From the NCBI GenBank assembly GCA_913019905.1, contig CAJVZD010000023.1, forward strand, positions 1-64,000: 64,000 nucleotides of DNA, read 5' to 3'. Position numbers and translations under genes: made by a program. Below are positions 8,617-18,699 of the stretch, piece after piece. Each line of letters begins with the position of its first letter. Position 1 is the stretch's first letter. The stretch comes from an uncultured Cellvibrionales bacterium (GTDB taxonomy: Bacteria; Pseudomonadota; Gammaproteobacteria; Pseudomonadales; Dasaniaceae). The notes beneath the pieces are model-generated. The model ran no database searches. It was not told where the DNA came from and worked only from the letters and a program-made list of their open reading frames with translations.

Positions 8617-9969
8617 TTAAACGATACGTACGCTATTTCGTGCGTCGAAGTCACGCCCGGCTGTTTGCTTACTGTCATTGAAAAAGTCGAAATCTTCGGT
8701 ACCTGAAAAAATGAAGTTACTGACAACGGATGTTCCCTCCAAACCCAGATGACGACGTATAGCTTTGTGTATATGTTTTGGGTAAATAATACTGCCGTTT
8801 GCATCGTCTCTTTGTAAGGTGCTGGGGTTTATTTTATGAGCATTGTGACCTTCATCCGTTAAGCCTACAACTCGATTACCCCAGCTCGCATTTTTTTCCA
8901 TTACTATTACAGAACCTATTGGCCAATGATCCTTTCCTTCATTAGCATTGTAAAAAGGTGTACGTCCAAAGTCTGAGGCGATGACTAAAGTAATACGATC
9001 GGCAATCCCCTGCTCTTCAGCATAGCTCCAGAAGTAATCAATACTGTTATTGAGATGAGTAAATAAACCAGCATGATCGCGATCGTGATTGTTGTGAGTA
9101 TCATAGCCACTCATAAATAAGTCTGCTGCACTGGCTACACCGGACTTCATGGCCAACATGGTTAGCTGAATCTGTCGCAATAAATTACTGCTGCCTATTT
9201 CTGTACCAAGGTCTACATCTTCCTGGAATTGATCGGACGCGGGAAGTACATCGGCAAACTGCTTCAATGCATCTACCGAAGATCTTGATTGAAAGTACGA
9301 TTCCGCATTGTAACGCTGCCGCGGAGTTATCGTAGCGCTATTGATTTTTCGCTGCAGTCGTTCTTGTTGAAATGCAACGATTCTTTCAATGTCTGACGAG
9401 AACCGATAAGACTCTTCCGGGTTCCAAGTATTACGATTTGGCTGCAACAAATTTATCAAAGAGTCGACATTATCGAGTCGGCTATAACGAATTAATCTAG
9501 CTGCCTCAGCAAAGCCGCCATAGTTGATGTAAGAAAGCGGAATGTCCGGAGCGTTGTAGGCCGAAAACAATGCCGTAAGTGACGGATAACCCCGTGAATT
9601 CCTACCGCTCCAATTGTGTACAACGCCGGTAGAATGAGCATTTGTTTGCGCATCTACGCCGTTAATAATCAACATGTCGTTATAGTATTTATCAAACAGT
9701 GTTGAGTTGTTGGCAAAGGGTGCATAGTGTAAGTTTCCAGCGGTTCGAGTTTCATCCGAACTTGCCCAGTGATTAATAACCTGCTCACCGGCGACATTTA
9801 GCTTGGGATCGCAATAGGAAGTAGGGTCCCATCCACCCTCGGCCTGCAATGTTATTAGCAACTTGCCCTCATAGGCAGCCGGCGCTGCAAACAGGCGCCC
9901 CATAGGGCTCACCAGTGCCGCTGCACCAGCGGCTGTTGCAACGGATTTAATAAAATTTCGTCTTTTCAT
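8617..9969 (-). CDS. TAT-exported DUF1501 family protein
   Basis: This protein of 450 residues begins with a twin-arginine signal (MKRRNFIKS, hydrophobic stretch, then FAAPAA). The mature part shows DUF1501 features: LLITLQAEGGWDPTSYCDP near the start, VDAQTNAHSTG, SGYDTHNNHD, and a metal-site-like IASDFGRTPFYN...KDHWPIGSV segment. DUF1501 proteins belong to the alkaline phosphatase/sulfatase-like superfamily, but their reaction is not established. AAAGGGTAAG precedes the ATG. The gene follows the three-haem protein gene by 53 bases on the same strand, a pairing that recurs in bacteria rich in exported cytochrome and DUF1501 proteins. This suggests joint work in the periplasm or cell envelope, perhaps on a polymer or organic substrate. 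That role is inference. Confidence 0.85.
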   Translation of the reverse strand: MKRRNFIKSVATAAGAAALVSPMGRLFAAPAAYEGKLLITLQAEGGWDPTSYCDPKLNVAGEQVINHWASSDETRTAGNLHYAPFANNSTLFDKYYNDMLIINGVDAQTNAHSTGVVHNWSGRNSRGYPSLTALFSAYNAPDIPLSYINYGGFAEAARLIRYSRLDNVDSLINLLQPNRNTWNPEESYRFSSDIERIVAFQQERLQRKINSATITPRQRYNAESYFQSRSSVDALKQFADVLPASDQFQEDVDLGTEIGSSNLLRQIQLTMLAMKSGVASAADLFMSGYDTHNNHDRDHAGLFTHLNNSIDYFWSYAEEQGIADRITLVIASDFGRTPFYNANEGKDHWPIGSVIVMEKNASWGNRVVGLTDEGHNAHKINPSTLQRDDANGSIIYPKHIHKAIRRHLGLEGTSVVSNFIFSGTEDFDFFNDSKQTAGRDFDARNSVRIV

Positions 9970-10022
9970 CGACTTACCCTTTCAACTAACTAAGCAATTT
10001 ACCAATTTGAAATGATAGTGTT

Positions 10023-13000
10023 CTATTCGTGTAGATATCCATAATCAGTCATTAGATACACAAGATACGATGACCAGGTTCCCATGACCCTCTGGGGGTC
10101 ATTGTGCATGTCATTCCACTGCTCATCCGTCCTGTTGGACATATCTTCCGGAAAGGGGCAATTTTCAGCAGGCCAACTACCATGAATTCCAGCTTCCGGA
10201 TTTCCCATACGATCGAGCCAGGATTCTACAAAAAATTGATAACCATAGTTTAGCTCGTCCGAGTCAAGGGTCAGTTTCTCACCTAAAAAGACATCGTGTA
10301 ATTCTATTATTTTGCTCTTAATAACTTGTGACCCTAATGTATTTTCATAGGGGTCATGACTACTTACAGAGACCGTTAGAGAACCAGGCTCCCCGTCGGG
10401 CAGTTGTGTAGCCCAGACATCCAATTCGATTTGATAGGCTCCCGATTCAGCAACCGACCAGTCAAATTCTAATGAGGAGTTCCAACCCCACAAGACAAAG
10501 GCGACTTCTTCCCAAACGTCTGGAGAAATTTCCTCCGCATGTACATCTCCATCGACTCCCGACTCATTCGTGTTTTCGTCGATCCACTCCGACACTGAAA
10601 AGCCACTTTGATTAGAGAGCTCTTCACCACCGACATTCAGCACTGACTGTCCATTTTGACTAATGTTAATGTTTGCAATATAGAGTTGGCGCCCCTGTTG
10701 TAAAGTTTCATCCCAAGCCGCATTGTGATAGTTGATTTTTATCAGGCGACTGCCAGCGCCAATATCAACGTTGAAACTTACTGTGTCCCTTGACGCATAA
10801 CTAGCGGCTTCCGCCGTTAAGCCCATGGTCGCTTCCGTTTGAGGCGTGATATAACGGCTTAGTCCGGAAAAAAACTTTCGCTGGCTGTCTGGCTTCGAAA
10901 ATTCGTAAGATATCGTTGGGCACGCCATATGATAGGCTTGTCTAGCGGCAACGTTACTCATCAATGGCGTTATTTCAATTGCCCGTTCGGTGACACCATA
11001 AGAGTCGATGCCGCCGTAATAGATGCGATATGAGTTGATAAGATCACTATGATACTCGGGGTCATCTTCGTTATCCCCCAAATTACTACCCCAAGACCAA
11101 CCCAACAGGTTTCTCGTTTTGTTATCCAACTCCCTTGGTGTTAAGAGCCTGCCCGTACCCGCACTCGCCAGAGCGAACTCTTTCCCACTAATGGTCTCTT
11201 GACTTGCACTTTCAGCACGAAACCAATTGCTAAGAATCATTTCTGTTAATAAGTCTTTTAACTGATAAGCACTTCCCCCATTAAACCCCGACCTGAAACC
11301 TTCTGCTAGAGATTGGAAGTCCTGTTGCTGCGCGGTAAATGCAAGTAGCTCTTGATCATAATTAATATCCGACGAGCTGGACGGTGCTTCTAAAGGCGCA
11401 TATCCCATTAGCGACGACCACCAAAATCGAACACTGGCCATTGCAAATCTCGAATCATTAGTAATTTGACCCGCTAACCAGGGCAAGCCAGTGTTCGGAT
11501 TAGGTAAAACACTACCATCGAAACCCGGCGTCAACATGTCTCTAAACCAAGTATCACCTTCCACGTAAATAGACGGCTCTGCATTTTCACTATAGTATTG
11601 CGGATATTTATAGGTCTCGGGAAGCGCATCTTTCCCTCCCCAGGAACTTTTAAACCATCCTTCATCGCCATAGTTGGCAAAAGCACCTGCGACAGGATCC
11701 ATGATGGTATGGCAAACCGTACAGGATGGGTTATTTAAAGTCGGATTGTTAGTATCAGCTAAAGCTTCGGGGTCGGTCGTTCTCGCCGCCGATTTCTCAA
11801 TATCTACACCTAAGAAATGATAATTGGTCCAACGTGACCTCGCCCTGTTACGGTTGGTTTCAGTCGTAGGATATCGATTCAAATAGGCATGAGTATTTAA
11901 TACTCCTGCATGTGGGTAGTTCTCTATAAAACCACTGTGCGAATCAACGTAGTGACCGATATTTTGGACAAAATCTCCTGAGAATTGGTCATCCTGAACA
12001 ATTTGTCCGTTGTGCTTACCGGGTTTGAAGTTATTTTTACTGTCATCGCTAAAGGATAAGCCCGATCTGAATACCTCCGACATTTGCGAATTCAACATCA
12101 TATAGTCGGCTGTTAAAATTTCTGTATAAGGTTTATCGTTCTCGACAACGTAGGCAATTAATTCTAACGGGGAACGTACCATGCCCCAATAAAATGAGTT
12201 AAAGAACTCTTCCCACCACTGATTACTGGTTTCATTGCCTTCGCCATTAGTCTCGAAGAAGTCATAGCGTTTTTGGGCCAGATCGGCAAAGAAGGGATAA
12301 TTGTCATCGGCCAGATCAAAGGGGAGGCCACTTGAAAATGCATCGGTGAGAAGACGATCATTGGCACCGCTAATAAGAAATCCGTGAAAAGCATCGCCCT
12401 CCATTAATTCACGTAAGGCGGTGCGCAAATTTGCGTCACTGACAGCGGCAGCATCCAATTTACTATCAGCGGGAATGTGGCCAGCTACTATTAACGCGGC
12501 GCGGCGCAGGGTTTGTCTTCGATCGGCCAAAGTAATACCCTGCCAAAATTCGCCCGATGCTTGCCCCGTCTGCTCTTCAGCCCCCAATAAGGTTAAAAAG
12601 TTAGACAATGCTTGCCATTCGTTTGTGCCGGAACCAAATAGGGCCCCGCCACCGTGACCCACGCCCTGAATTTTTGTCAGAATCGTGTTAGCGCCGTCAT
12701 CGACTGTGGCAAGGAATGTTTCAAATACCGCTATATTGCTTGCGTTCTGATCGTCTGCGCCGTCGTTCGAAAATACCAGGCGAGTATTACCAGATACCCC
12801 TTCTTCGATGTGGCAATTTAAACACTTAGCCTCTAACAGTCCCGCTGCAATGTGTTGCTCAAAATATTGCTCAGCCGTCGAGTCACCCGGCTCAATGTCA
12901 GAAGGGTTTTCACCACCGCCATTATCTTCTCCTGGAAAGACGTTTGTTAGCCCGAGGATTTGCAAATAATTGTCTAGCGCTGCCCATTTTTCAGAGCCGT

Positions 13001-13889
13001 TGGTAAAAATTTCTCCGCCGGGATGATCGATTCCCTGAACCTTGTTCAAAATCAAGTCGGCGCCATCTTCCACAGTCACCAAAAAGTTAGCAAATACCGC
13101 CATATTGGTTGCGTTTTGCTTATTGTCTGTCTCGTCGCCGTCAAACACCAGACGGCTATTACCTGACGGGCCTCCCGGCACATGGCAAAATAGACAATGC
13201 TCGGATAGAATTGGACCGGCGATGTTATCGACAAAATTTTGTTCGGCTGAGGCAACACTACTTTTGGACTCCGCCCACTGAGAGACAGCTGTTATTCCGT
13301 CAGTAATCGCATCCTCGCCAAAAGTCACCGCGCCTATTAAGACTTGTGCGGTGGGAATATCGCTACCCACGTAGTTGATGCTCTCGGCTTCCACTCGACT
13401 GCTGAAGTCGTTGGCAACGGTAATTTTATTGTTCAAGCTAAGTAAGTCGTTATCGACAGAACCATCGGCAATCTGTTTCGCAATCGAAGCCAATGTCGCT
13501 TCACCGCTTTCCAGTCGTCCCACATAAAAAGCCAGTCCTCCAGGATCAGAATCGCGATTGAACATCTGCAGGAACAAACCATTAACGAGCTGTTCTTTGG
13601 TCAGAGTACCAAAGCTATCGTTGTACTCTTGAGAATCGCCGAAAGCAAAAAGTACAGCGTCCAAATTACTGGACTCGTCAAACTGACCTGCCCAATAGTT
13701 CAGGCCACCCGGATCGCCAGGTCGTCCGTAATAAGCGACAAACATTTGTTGAGCCAGATTGACCGACGCCTGGCTCTGAGCCTGTGTAACGGGTGACGGC
13801 AATAATAGTAGCGTCACAAGTAGGCTAAGTAGGTAGCGGTAGTACAAACGGAATCCAAAAAGGGAACAGTCGCGCGAAGTTTCTTTCAT
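10023..13889 (-). CDS. Large exported three-haem c-type cytochrome with DUF4214 domain
   Basis: An upstream in-frame ATG exists at 14006, but the signal peptide (FRLYYRYLLSLLVTLLLL...TQAQS) starts at the ATG at 13889, so I prefer that start (1288 residues). Numbering from 14006: residues 85-200 form two DUF4214-like repeats (YYGRPGDPGGLNYW and FNRDSDPGGLAFY). Two similar mono-haem modules of about 120 residues follow (CLFCH near 271, CLNCH near 395), each continuing with a conserved LVF...NFL...GADLIL-type helix pattern. A segment like DUF1549 proteins (RRQTLRRAALIVAGHIP) comes next, then a third haem site (CTVCH near 764) and a long C-terminal part with LTPRELDNKTRNLLGW. It is probably a secreted electron-transfer or redox protein, the first gene of a unit with DUF1501. 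The substrate is unknown. Confidence 0.8.
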   Translation of the reverse strand: MKETSRDCSLFGFRLYYRYLLSLLVTLLLLPSPVTQAQSQASVNLAQQMFVAYYGRPGDPGGLNYWAGQFDESSNLDAVLFAFGDSQEYNDSFGTLTKEQLVNGLFLQMFNRDSDPGGLAFYVGRLESGEATLASIAKQIADGSVDNDLLSLNNKITVANDFSSRVEAESINYVGSDIPTAQVLIGAVTFGEDAITDGITAVSQWAESKSSVASAEQNFVDNIAGPILSEHCLFCHVPGGPSGNSRLVFDGDETDNKQNATNMAVFANFLVTVEDGADLILNKVQGIDHPGGEIFTNGSEKWAALDNYLQILGLTNVFPGEDNGGGENPSDIEPGDSTAEQYFEQHIAAGLLEAKCLNCHIEEGVSGNTRLVFSNDGADDQNASNIAVFETFLATVDDGANTILTKIQGVGHGGGALFGSGTNEWQALSNFLTLLGAEEQTGQASGEFWQGITLADRRQTLRRAALIVAGHIPADSKLDAAAVSDANLRTALRELMEGDAFHGFLISGANDRLLTDAFSSGLPFDLADDNYPFFADLAQKRYDFFETNGEGNETSNQWWEEFFNSFYWGMVRSPLELIAYVVENDKPYTEILTADYMMLNSQMSEVFRSGLSFSDDSKNNFKPGKHNGQIVQDDQFSGDFVQNIGHYVDSHSGFIENYPHAGVLNTHAYLNRYPTTETNRNRARSRWTNYHFLGVDIEKSAARTTDPEALADTNNPTLNNPSCTVCHTIMDPVAGAFANYGDEGWFKSSWGGKDALPETYKYPQYYSENAEPSIYVEGDTWFRDMLTPGFDGSVLPNPNTGLPWLAGQITNDSRFAMASVRFWWSSLMGYAPLEAPSSSSDINYDQELLAFTAQQQDFQSLAEGFRSGFNGGSAYQLKDLLTEMILSNWFRAESASQETISGKEFALASAGTGRLLTPRELDNKTRNLLGWSWGSNLGDNEDDPEYHSDLINSYRIYYGGIDSYGVTERAIEITPLMSNVAARQAYHMACPTISYEFSKPDSQRKFFSGLSRYITPQTEATMGLTAEAASYASRDTVSFNVDIGAGSRLIKINYHNAAWDETLQQGRQLYIANINISQNGQSVLNVGGEELSNQSGFSVSEWIDENTNESGVDGDVHAEEISPDVWEEVAFVLWGWNSSLEFDWSVAESGAYQIELDVWATQLPDGEPGSLTVSVSSHDPYENTLGSQVIKSKIIELHDVFLGEKLTLDSDELNYGYQFFVESWLDRMGNPEAGIHGSWPAENCPFPEDMSNRTDEQWNDMHNDPQRVMGTWSSYLVYLMTDYGYLHE

Positions 13890-14280
13890 TTCAACTCGTA
13901 TTTGTGCGGGTTTTATTGTATGTGTGTTCAAATTTTCATGTATCTTAGAATGTCTCAAATTATCTCCGGAGGTACCATCAAAAAAGCACTCAGGGATTTT
14001 CCTCATTTTGGCCGCAGAAAAACCTTGCTTCGAATGTAGATTTTCAATGATTTTTGCACCAACAAATTACGTCAAACGATGAGACTTAGCAATCAGAGAA
14101 AAGACTGAACCCGGGACTAGCTTAACTTAATAGAGTGACAGCCACCTAATCACCCCTGTCGGTTTTATCCCAGTCCCTCGCAAAAAATGTATCCAAGTAA
14201 ATCAAGGAGCCTTTTGCCAGTTTAACTCCGCCAGTTCCCAGAATGGCCCAACTTAGCCATGACGCCGAATTTTCCTGAAT

Positions 14281-15270
14281 TTAGGCGTTGGGCATAAATT
14301 GCATAAAATCCATATCAAGGTAAGGCTCGCCAGCTTCAATTCGACGCTGGCGATCTAACATAAGCTTACGAGGGAAAGAATCTCGAATATCATTGACATC
14401 CATGTGAGCGTGTATGACAGCATACATACTCAACTCCCTCGCCTTTAAAAACAAAGACAGGTTCTCCAGCATAAACGAGGATACCGGAAATTCTGAGTGG
14501 TAGCCCTGTAAAAACGCCGGTAAAAACCGGTGCACTTCCGCTTCCTGGGCGCGTCGAGTATTGGCAACTTCAGGCATCAATACCACACCAAAAAGAATGG
14601 TCGCCACATCAAATACAAACCACTGGTAACAACAATCATCAAAGTCAAAAAAAGTCAGTTTGCCTTCATCGAAAAAGAAATTTTTGTAATGAGCGTCACA
14701 ATGAATCAGGCCATAAATATCATCATTTTTCGGCAGGGCACCAATCTCGGCCAAACAAGCGTCGGCCTTGCCAAGTAAGATCTTTTGATCGCCAGGGATT
14801 CTTTTTCTGAAATCAAGATTTTCATCCTGCTGCCAATCAAAACGCTTGAACTCGCTCTGTTTGAAGCTTTGTGCCGCTTTATGAAACTCGCCAATATGAC
14901 GTCCCCAGGTATAGAACAAACTGTCGTTCCAATTATCCGGGGTTACAATGTCGCCCGGTGCTCTTTGAAATTGGGTGATGACGAATTCATCGATACGGCG
15001 AACCAAAGCACCATCATTAAAAGCAATGGGTTTACACACCGCAGCACCCGCTAAACAAAGGTGTTTGATAAAGGCCAATTCTCCTTGAATTTGAAATTCA
15101 TCGCGATGGCTGATGTGGGTTATTCTAAGGATGGTATTTATCGCTGGGCGAGCAAAAACAAAACTTTCAAAACCTCCCAAAGATTTTACACTTTTCTCTT
15201 CTATACCCAAGTCGTTGAATATGTGCTGCTTGACATCCGCGGTAAAAGCATCTTTTGCCAGTTGTTCCAT
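14281..15270 (-). CDS. APH/RdoA-type phosphotransferase (kinase-like fold)
   Basis: This protein of 329 residues has the eukaryotic-kinase-like fold of aminoglycoside phosphotransferases and homoserine/RdoA-type kinases. The catalytic loop HCDAHYKNFFF (Brenner motif HxDxxxxN, near residue 190) and the metal-binding FFDFDDC are intact. The N-lobe contains SLGGFESFVF and an RITH segment. It lacks a signal peptide, so it acts in the cytoplasm. The substrate could be a small alcohol or amino compound, or serine/threonine in proteins as for SrkA; the sequence does not decide. AGGTAG precedes the ATG. It is transcribed alone, with 274 unremarkable bases between it and the upstream end of the cytochrome gene. 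Confidence 0.8.
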   Translation of the reverse strand: MEQLAKDAFTADVKQHIFNDLGIEEKSVKSLGGFESFVFARPAINTILRITHISHRDEFQIQGELAFIKHLCLAGAAVCKPIAFNDGALVRRIDEFVITQFQRAPGDIVTPDNWNDSLFYTWGRHIGEFHKAAQSFKQSEFKRFDWQQDENLDFRKRIPGDQKILLGKADACLAEIGALPKNDDIYGLIHCDAHYKNFFFDEGKLTFFDFDDCCYQWFVFDVATILFGVVLMPEVANTRRAQEAEVHRFLPAFLQGYHSEFPVSSFMLENLSLFLKARELSMYAVIHAHMDVNDIRDSFPRKLMLDRQRRIEAGEPYLDMDFMQFMPNA

Positions 15271-15621
15271 TTTCTACCTGTTTAAATGTTTATTTGATGT
15301 TCCAGAACACACAGCATACCTTCAACGGAAGAAAATTTCACTCGGGATCGTTCGGCTGTCTAGATCAGGATATACGGTTGATCGTAGCCCGTCGTTTATA
15401 GTAAATTGTGCGAAGTGAGAGTCAATTTCACATTTAGACTGGCAGTTAGTTTTGGACAGTCGGACATGGCGCGCATTGTGTAGCCCCCTGTTTTCCTCGT
15501 GATGGATTCTAGTGGCTGTTAATGTCAGCTATACAAACAACACCTTATGAACGTTCAGGAATTACATCTAAAGGAAGAGCCGGACTGTTGCCCAACCACC
15601 CCATTGTAGGAAGGAATCACG
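15271..15621. other. Divergent intergenic region, promoters only inferred
   Basis: These 351 bases separate the divergent kinase and flavin monooxygenase genes and must hold both promoters. I see a strong ribosome site (AGGAAGGA) directly before the monooxygenase ATG. I see no repeat, structured RNA or small gene. Confidence 0.5.
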
Positions 15622-17139
15622 ATGCAAAAACCAGTGAACTCTCCCGTTCAACATGTCGATGTCGTTATTATCGGTGCAGGTATTTCTGGAATTTCTGCCG
15701 CCTACCATCTTCAAAAAAACTGCCCTAACAAATCTTTTGCTATTCTCGAAGGACGGGACGGTATTGGAGGAACCTGGGATTTCTTTCGCTACCCTGGCGT
15801 GCGTTCCGACTCCGATATGTTCACTTTAGGCTATTCTTTCGCGCCATGGAACGGTGGAAAAATGTTTGCCGACGGACCATCGATACAAAGCTACGTAAAC
15901 GAAACCGCACGGAACTACGCTATCGATAAGGAGATAAGATTTAATCATAAAGTTAAAAAGGCCAATTGGTCTTCAGAAAAATCTTCCTGGACTCTTGAGA
16001 TCGAAGTCCCCGGAATAGAGAGGTACGTCACTTACAGCTGTAATTTTATATTTGGCTGTAGCGGATACTACGATTACGATAAAGGGTACGAGCCAGAGTT
16101 TGCTGGGAGCGAGACTTTTAAAGGGGAAATTATTCATCCTCAGCATTGGCCGAAAAATTTAGACTACGCGGATAAAAATGTAGCCATAATCGGTAGCGGC
16201 GCGACGGCCGTCACTATTTTACCTGCGATGGCAAAAGCCGCTAAACACATTTCCATGGTACAACGATCGCCAACCTATATAGTAGCGGTACCAGACAGCG
16301 ATCTGGTTTCAAGATATTTAGGCCCCCTACTCCCTTCCCGTTTGGTTCATGCGATTAATCGCTGGAAATACATTTCTTTGGTTACTCTGGTTTTAAAGAT
16401 GAGTCAATGGGCCCCCAAATTTATGAGGAAGGCTATTCGTGAAAATGCCCGAGAGATACTTGGGCCGGATTTTGACGTCGACACGCATTTTAATCCACGC
16501 TACAAACCTTGGGATCAGCGACTTTGCGCCGATCCAGATGGTCTGTTTTACAAGTCCATCGCCGAAGGGAAAGCCTCAATATTTACCGACGAGATCGAAT
16601 GTTTTACCGCGAAGGGCCTACAACTCAAGTCCGGAGCCACGGTGGATGCAGATATCATCATCACTGCAACGGGGCTTAAAGTGATTGCATTTGGGGGCGT
16701 TGAATATGCTGTAGACGGCAAAGCTTTCCATGTAAACGATGCCTGGTCTTACAAAGGTATGATGTTTAGTGATTTGCCAAACTTCATTCAATGTTTCGGT
16801 TACGCGCAAGCGGGTTCTTACACGCTTAAAGTTGATTTAACGTGCCAATACGCGTGTCGGTTGTTGGGCCTGATGGATCAACAAGGTTATGCCTACTGCG
16901 TACCTCGCAATGATGATCCCAATTTGGAAGAATCTGACGCTTTTTCTACGCTCACTTCCGGCTATGTTCAAAGAGCTAGACAACAATTTCCTAAGATGAG
17001 CGATAAGGCGCCCTGGAGGCGAAACGAAAACTATTTTCTCGATCTCCTGGAAACACGTTTTAGACGGATAGAAGAAAAGGGATTAATTTTCTATCGCGTC
17101 GATGAAGTGTATGGTGAGGAAGATGCACCGGCTGCGTAA
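15622..17139 (+). CDS. Class B flavin monooxygenase, Baeyer-Villiger type
   Basis: The 505-residue product has two dinucleotide-binding motifs: GAGISG at residues 18-23 for FAD, and GSGATA near residue 190 for NADPH. Between them stands the class B signature FxGxxxHxxxWP (FKGEIIHPQHWP). FRYPGVRSDSDMFTLGYSF is typical of the Baeyer-Villiger branch that inserts oxygen next to a ketone to give an ester or lactone. A cytoplasmic soluble enzyme is expected. AGGAAGGA lies seven bases before the ATG. It is transcribed alone and converges with the M20 peptidase gene. Esters it makes could feed one of the many hydrolases in the window, but nothing in the sequence links them. Confidence 0.92.
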   Translation: MQKPVNSPVQHVDVVIIGAGISGISAAYHLQKNCPNKSFAILEGRDGIGGTWDFFRYPGVRSDSDMFTLGYSFAPWNGGKMFADGPSIQSYVNETARNYAIDKEIRFNHKVKKANWSSEKSSWTLEIEVPGIERYVTYSCNFIFGCSGYYDYDKGYEPEFAGSETFKGEIIHPQHWPKNLDYADKNVAIIGSGATAVTILPAMAKAAKHISMVQRSPTYIVAVPDSDLVSRYLGPLLPSRLVHAINRWKYISLVTLVLKMSQWAPKFMRKAIRENAREILGPDFDVDTHFNPRYKPWDQRLCADPDGLFYKSIAEGKASIFTDEIECFTAKGLQLKSGATVDADIIITATGLKVIAFGGVEYAVDGKAFHVNDAWSYKGMMFSDLPNFIQCFGYAQAGSYTLKVDLTCQYACRLLGLMDQQGYAYCVPRNDDPNLEESDAFSTLTSGYVQRARQQFPKMSDKAPWRRNENYFLDLLETRFRRIEEKGLIFYRVDEVYGEEDAPAA

Positions 17140-17230
17140 TCTAACGTTAACACGATGTTTTTAGATCCCGTATTCAAAACAAGTAGGATACCTTTGCGTT
17201 ATATCCCAACACCGTTATCCTCGATGCATA

Positions 17231-18616
17231 TTAGTCAGTGGTAAATGATCGAAGTAACTCTGTTGTGAGAGCCGTACCGTTGATCATGTTTTCAACCGAA
17301 ATCTTTTCATTGTTGCCGTGAATGCCACCATAATTGACCGGTTTATCCACAAAGGGACTAAAACCATAGGACGTGATACCTAAGTCGCGGAAAAAGTGAC
17401 TATCGGTAAACCCGGTCATCACGGTTGGAACGATTCTAGAACCGGGATAAAGTTTGGCGGTAGTGCTCTTAATCTGTTGAAACAGACGGGTATCGGTGCC
17501 GCTCGAAGCAGCGGAGAATCCCATTATTCGTTCTATTTCAATATTGGGGTCGGCAATAATGAGCGCCAGTTGCTGCTGGAATAAATCCAGGTTTTGATCG
17601 GGAAGTAAGCGGCAATCGAGTTCTAGCATGACCTCTGCAGGCACCACATTAATCTTGGAGCTACCTTCCATTCGAGTCGCCGAGCAGGTGTCACGCAGTA
17701 AGGAATGATGCGATGGATTGGCTAACTGAAGTTTCATCATGAATTCAGTATCGTCTATATGGTCGGCAATATTAGCGTACTGGTCTTTAAACGCATCGGT
17801 TTGTTCGCTGGCAATACTGGCAAACATTTTTTTTACTGGCTCTAACGCTCTCGCTTTGAAATTCATCGAGGTAATTCTGTGACCCGCTTTTAGTAATCTG
17901 GTCACTGAGGTTTCTACTTGTGGGCGGGAGCCGTGGCCGGGGCGACCGGTTGATTTCAATCGCAACCAAAGCGGAACTTTCTGTGTGACTTCAACCGAAA
18001 AAGTAACATTGTTCCCAGACTTGATTCCGCTGCCGCCTTCGTTAATTAAAAAACCCACGTTCTCAAAAATTTCCGGGTGTTGTTTTATTAGCCACCCCGC
18101 TCCGAATAAACCGCCAGCTTCCTCGTCGGCGGTGGCTACGAACCACAGGTCTCGATTGAGTTTTTGTTTGGAGGCCGCAATTGACAAAAATGCCTGAAAT
18201 TGACTGATGCCCAAGCCTTTCATGTCGAGGGCCCCGCGACCGAATATAAAGTCGTCTTTTACTACACCTTTATAAGGGTCGGTACCCCAATACTTTTTGT
18301 TGGCCGGGACAACATCCATATGATTAAGTAAGACGATTCCCGGCTTATTTCCGCCAGATATTTTTGCCCAAATATTTGCACGTCCCGGTGCAGATTCCTC
18401 AATGTAGTACTTTATTCCGGCTTGCTTTAGGTATTTGGCGAAAAATTTGGCGCCATTTATTTCATTACCCGGTGGATTGACCGTATCCACGCCTAAGTAT
18501 TCAACGAGTCGTTTTGGTGCGTCTTTGGCAAATTGGTCCGCAGCACCGGCACTTAAGCTGATGAGTAAAAGTGCACATAATAAGGTACTCTTTTTATAAT
18601 ATTGCTGGATGATCAT
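17231..18616 (-). CDS. Exported M20 family metallopeptidase
   Basis: The 461 residues begin with a cleavable signal peptide (LLCALLLISLSAGAA). The M20 metal ligands are visible: LLNHMDVVP (His99, catalytic Asp101), GALDMKG (bridging Asp131), and DEEAGG (catalytic Glu165, ligand Glu166). The dimerisation domain begins near residue 215 (GRPGHGSRP), and a late SHFFRDLGI His is also present. The family includes carboxypeptidases, aminoacylases and dipeptidases with two zinc ions. Periplasmic action is predicted. GAGGTT precedes the ATG. It is the last gene of the minus-strand series permease, amidinotransferase, amidase, M20 (83 bases after the amidase), so it probably releases amino acids or acyl groups for the same pathway. 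Confidence 0.92.
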   Translation of the reverse strand: MIIQQYYKKSTLLCALLLISLSAGAADQFAKDAPKRLVEYLGVDTVNPPGNEINGAKFFAKYLKQAGIKYYIEESAPGRANIWAKISGGNKPGIVLLNHMDVVPANKKYWGTDPYKGVVKDDFIFGRGALDMKGLGISQFQAFLSIAASKQKLNRDLWFVATADEEAGGLFGAGWLIKQHPEIFENVGFLINEGGSGIKSGNNVTFSVEVTQKVPLWLRLKSTGRPGHGSRPQVETSVTRLLKAGHRITSMNFKARALEPVKKMFASIASEQTDAFKDQYANIADHIDDTEFMMKLQLANPSHHSLLRDTCSATRMEGSSKINVVPAEVMLELDCRLLPDQNLDLFQQQLALIIADPNIEIERIMGFSAASSGTDTRLFQQIKSTTAKLYPGSRIVPTVMTGFTDSHFFRDLGITSYGFSPFVDKPVNYGGIHGNNEKISVENMINGTALTTELLRSFTTD

Positions 18617-18699
18617 AATAATTGTCGAACCTCACTATCAGTGTGACAAGCCAAATAATTTTGGCTTTTTATTGTTTTGAAATAAGTTGTCAATCTACA

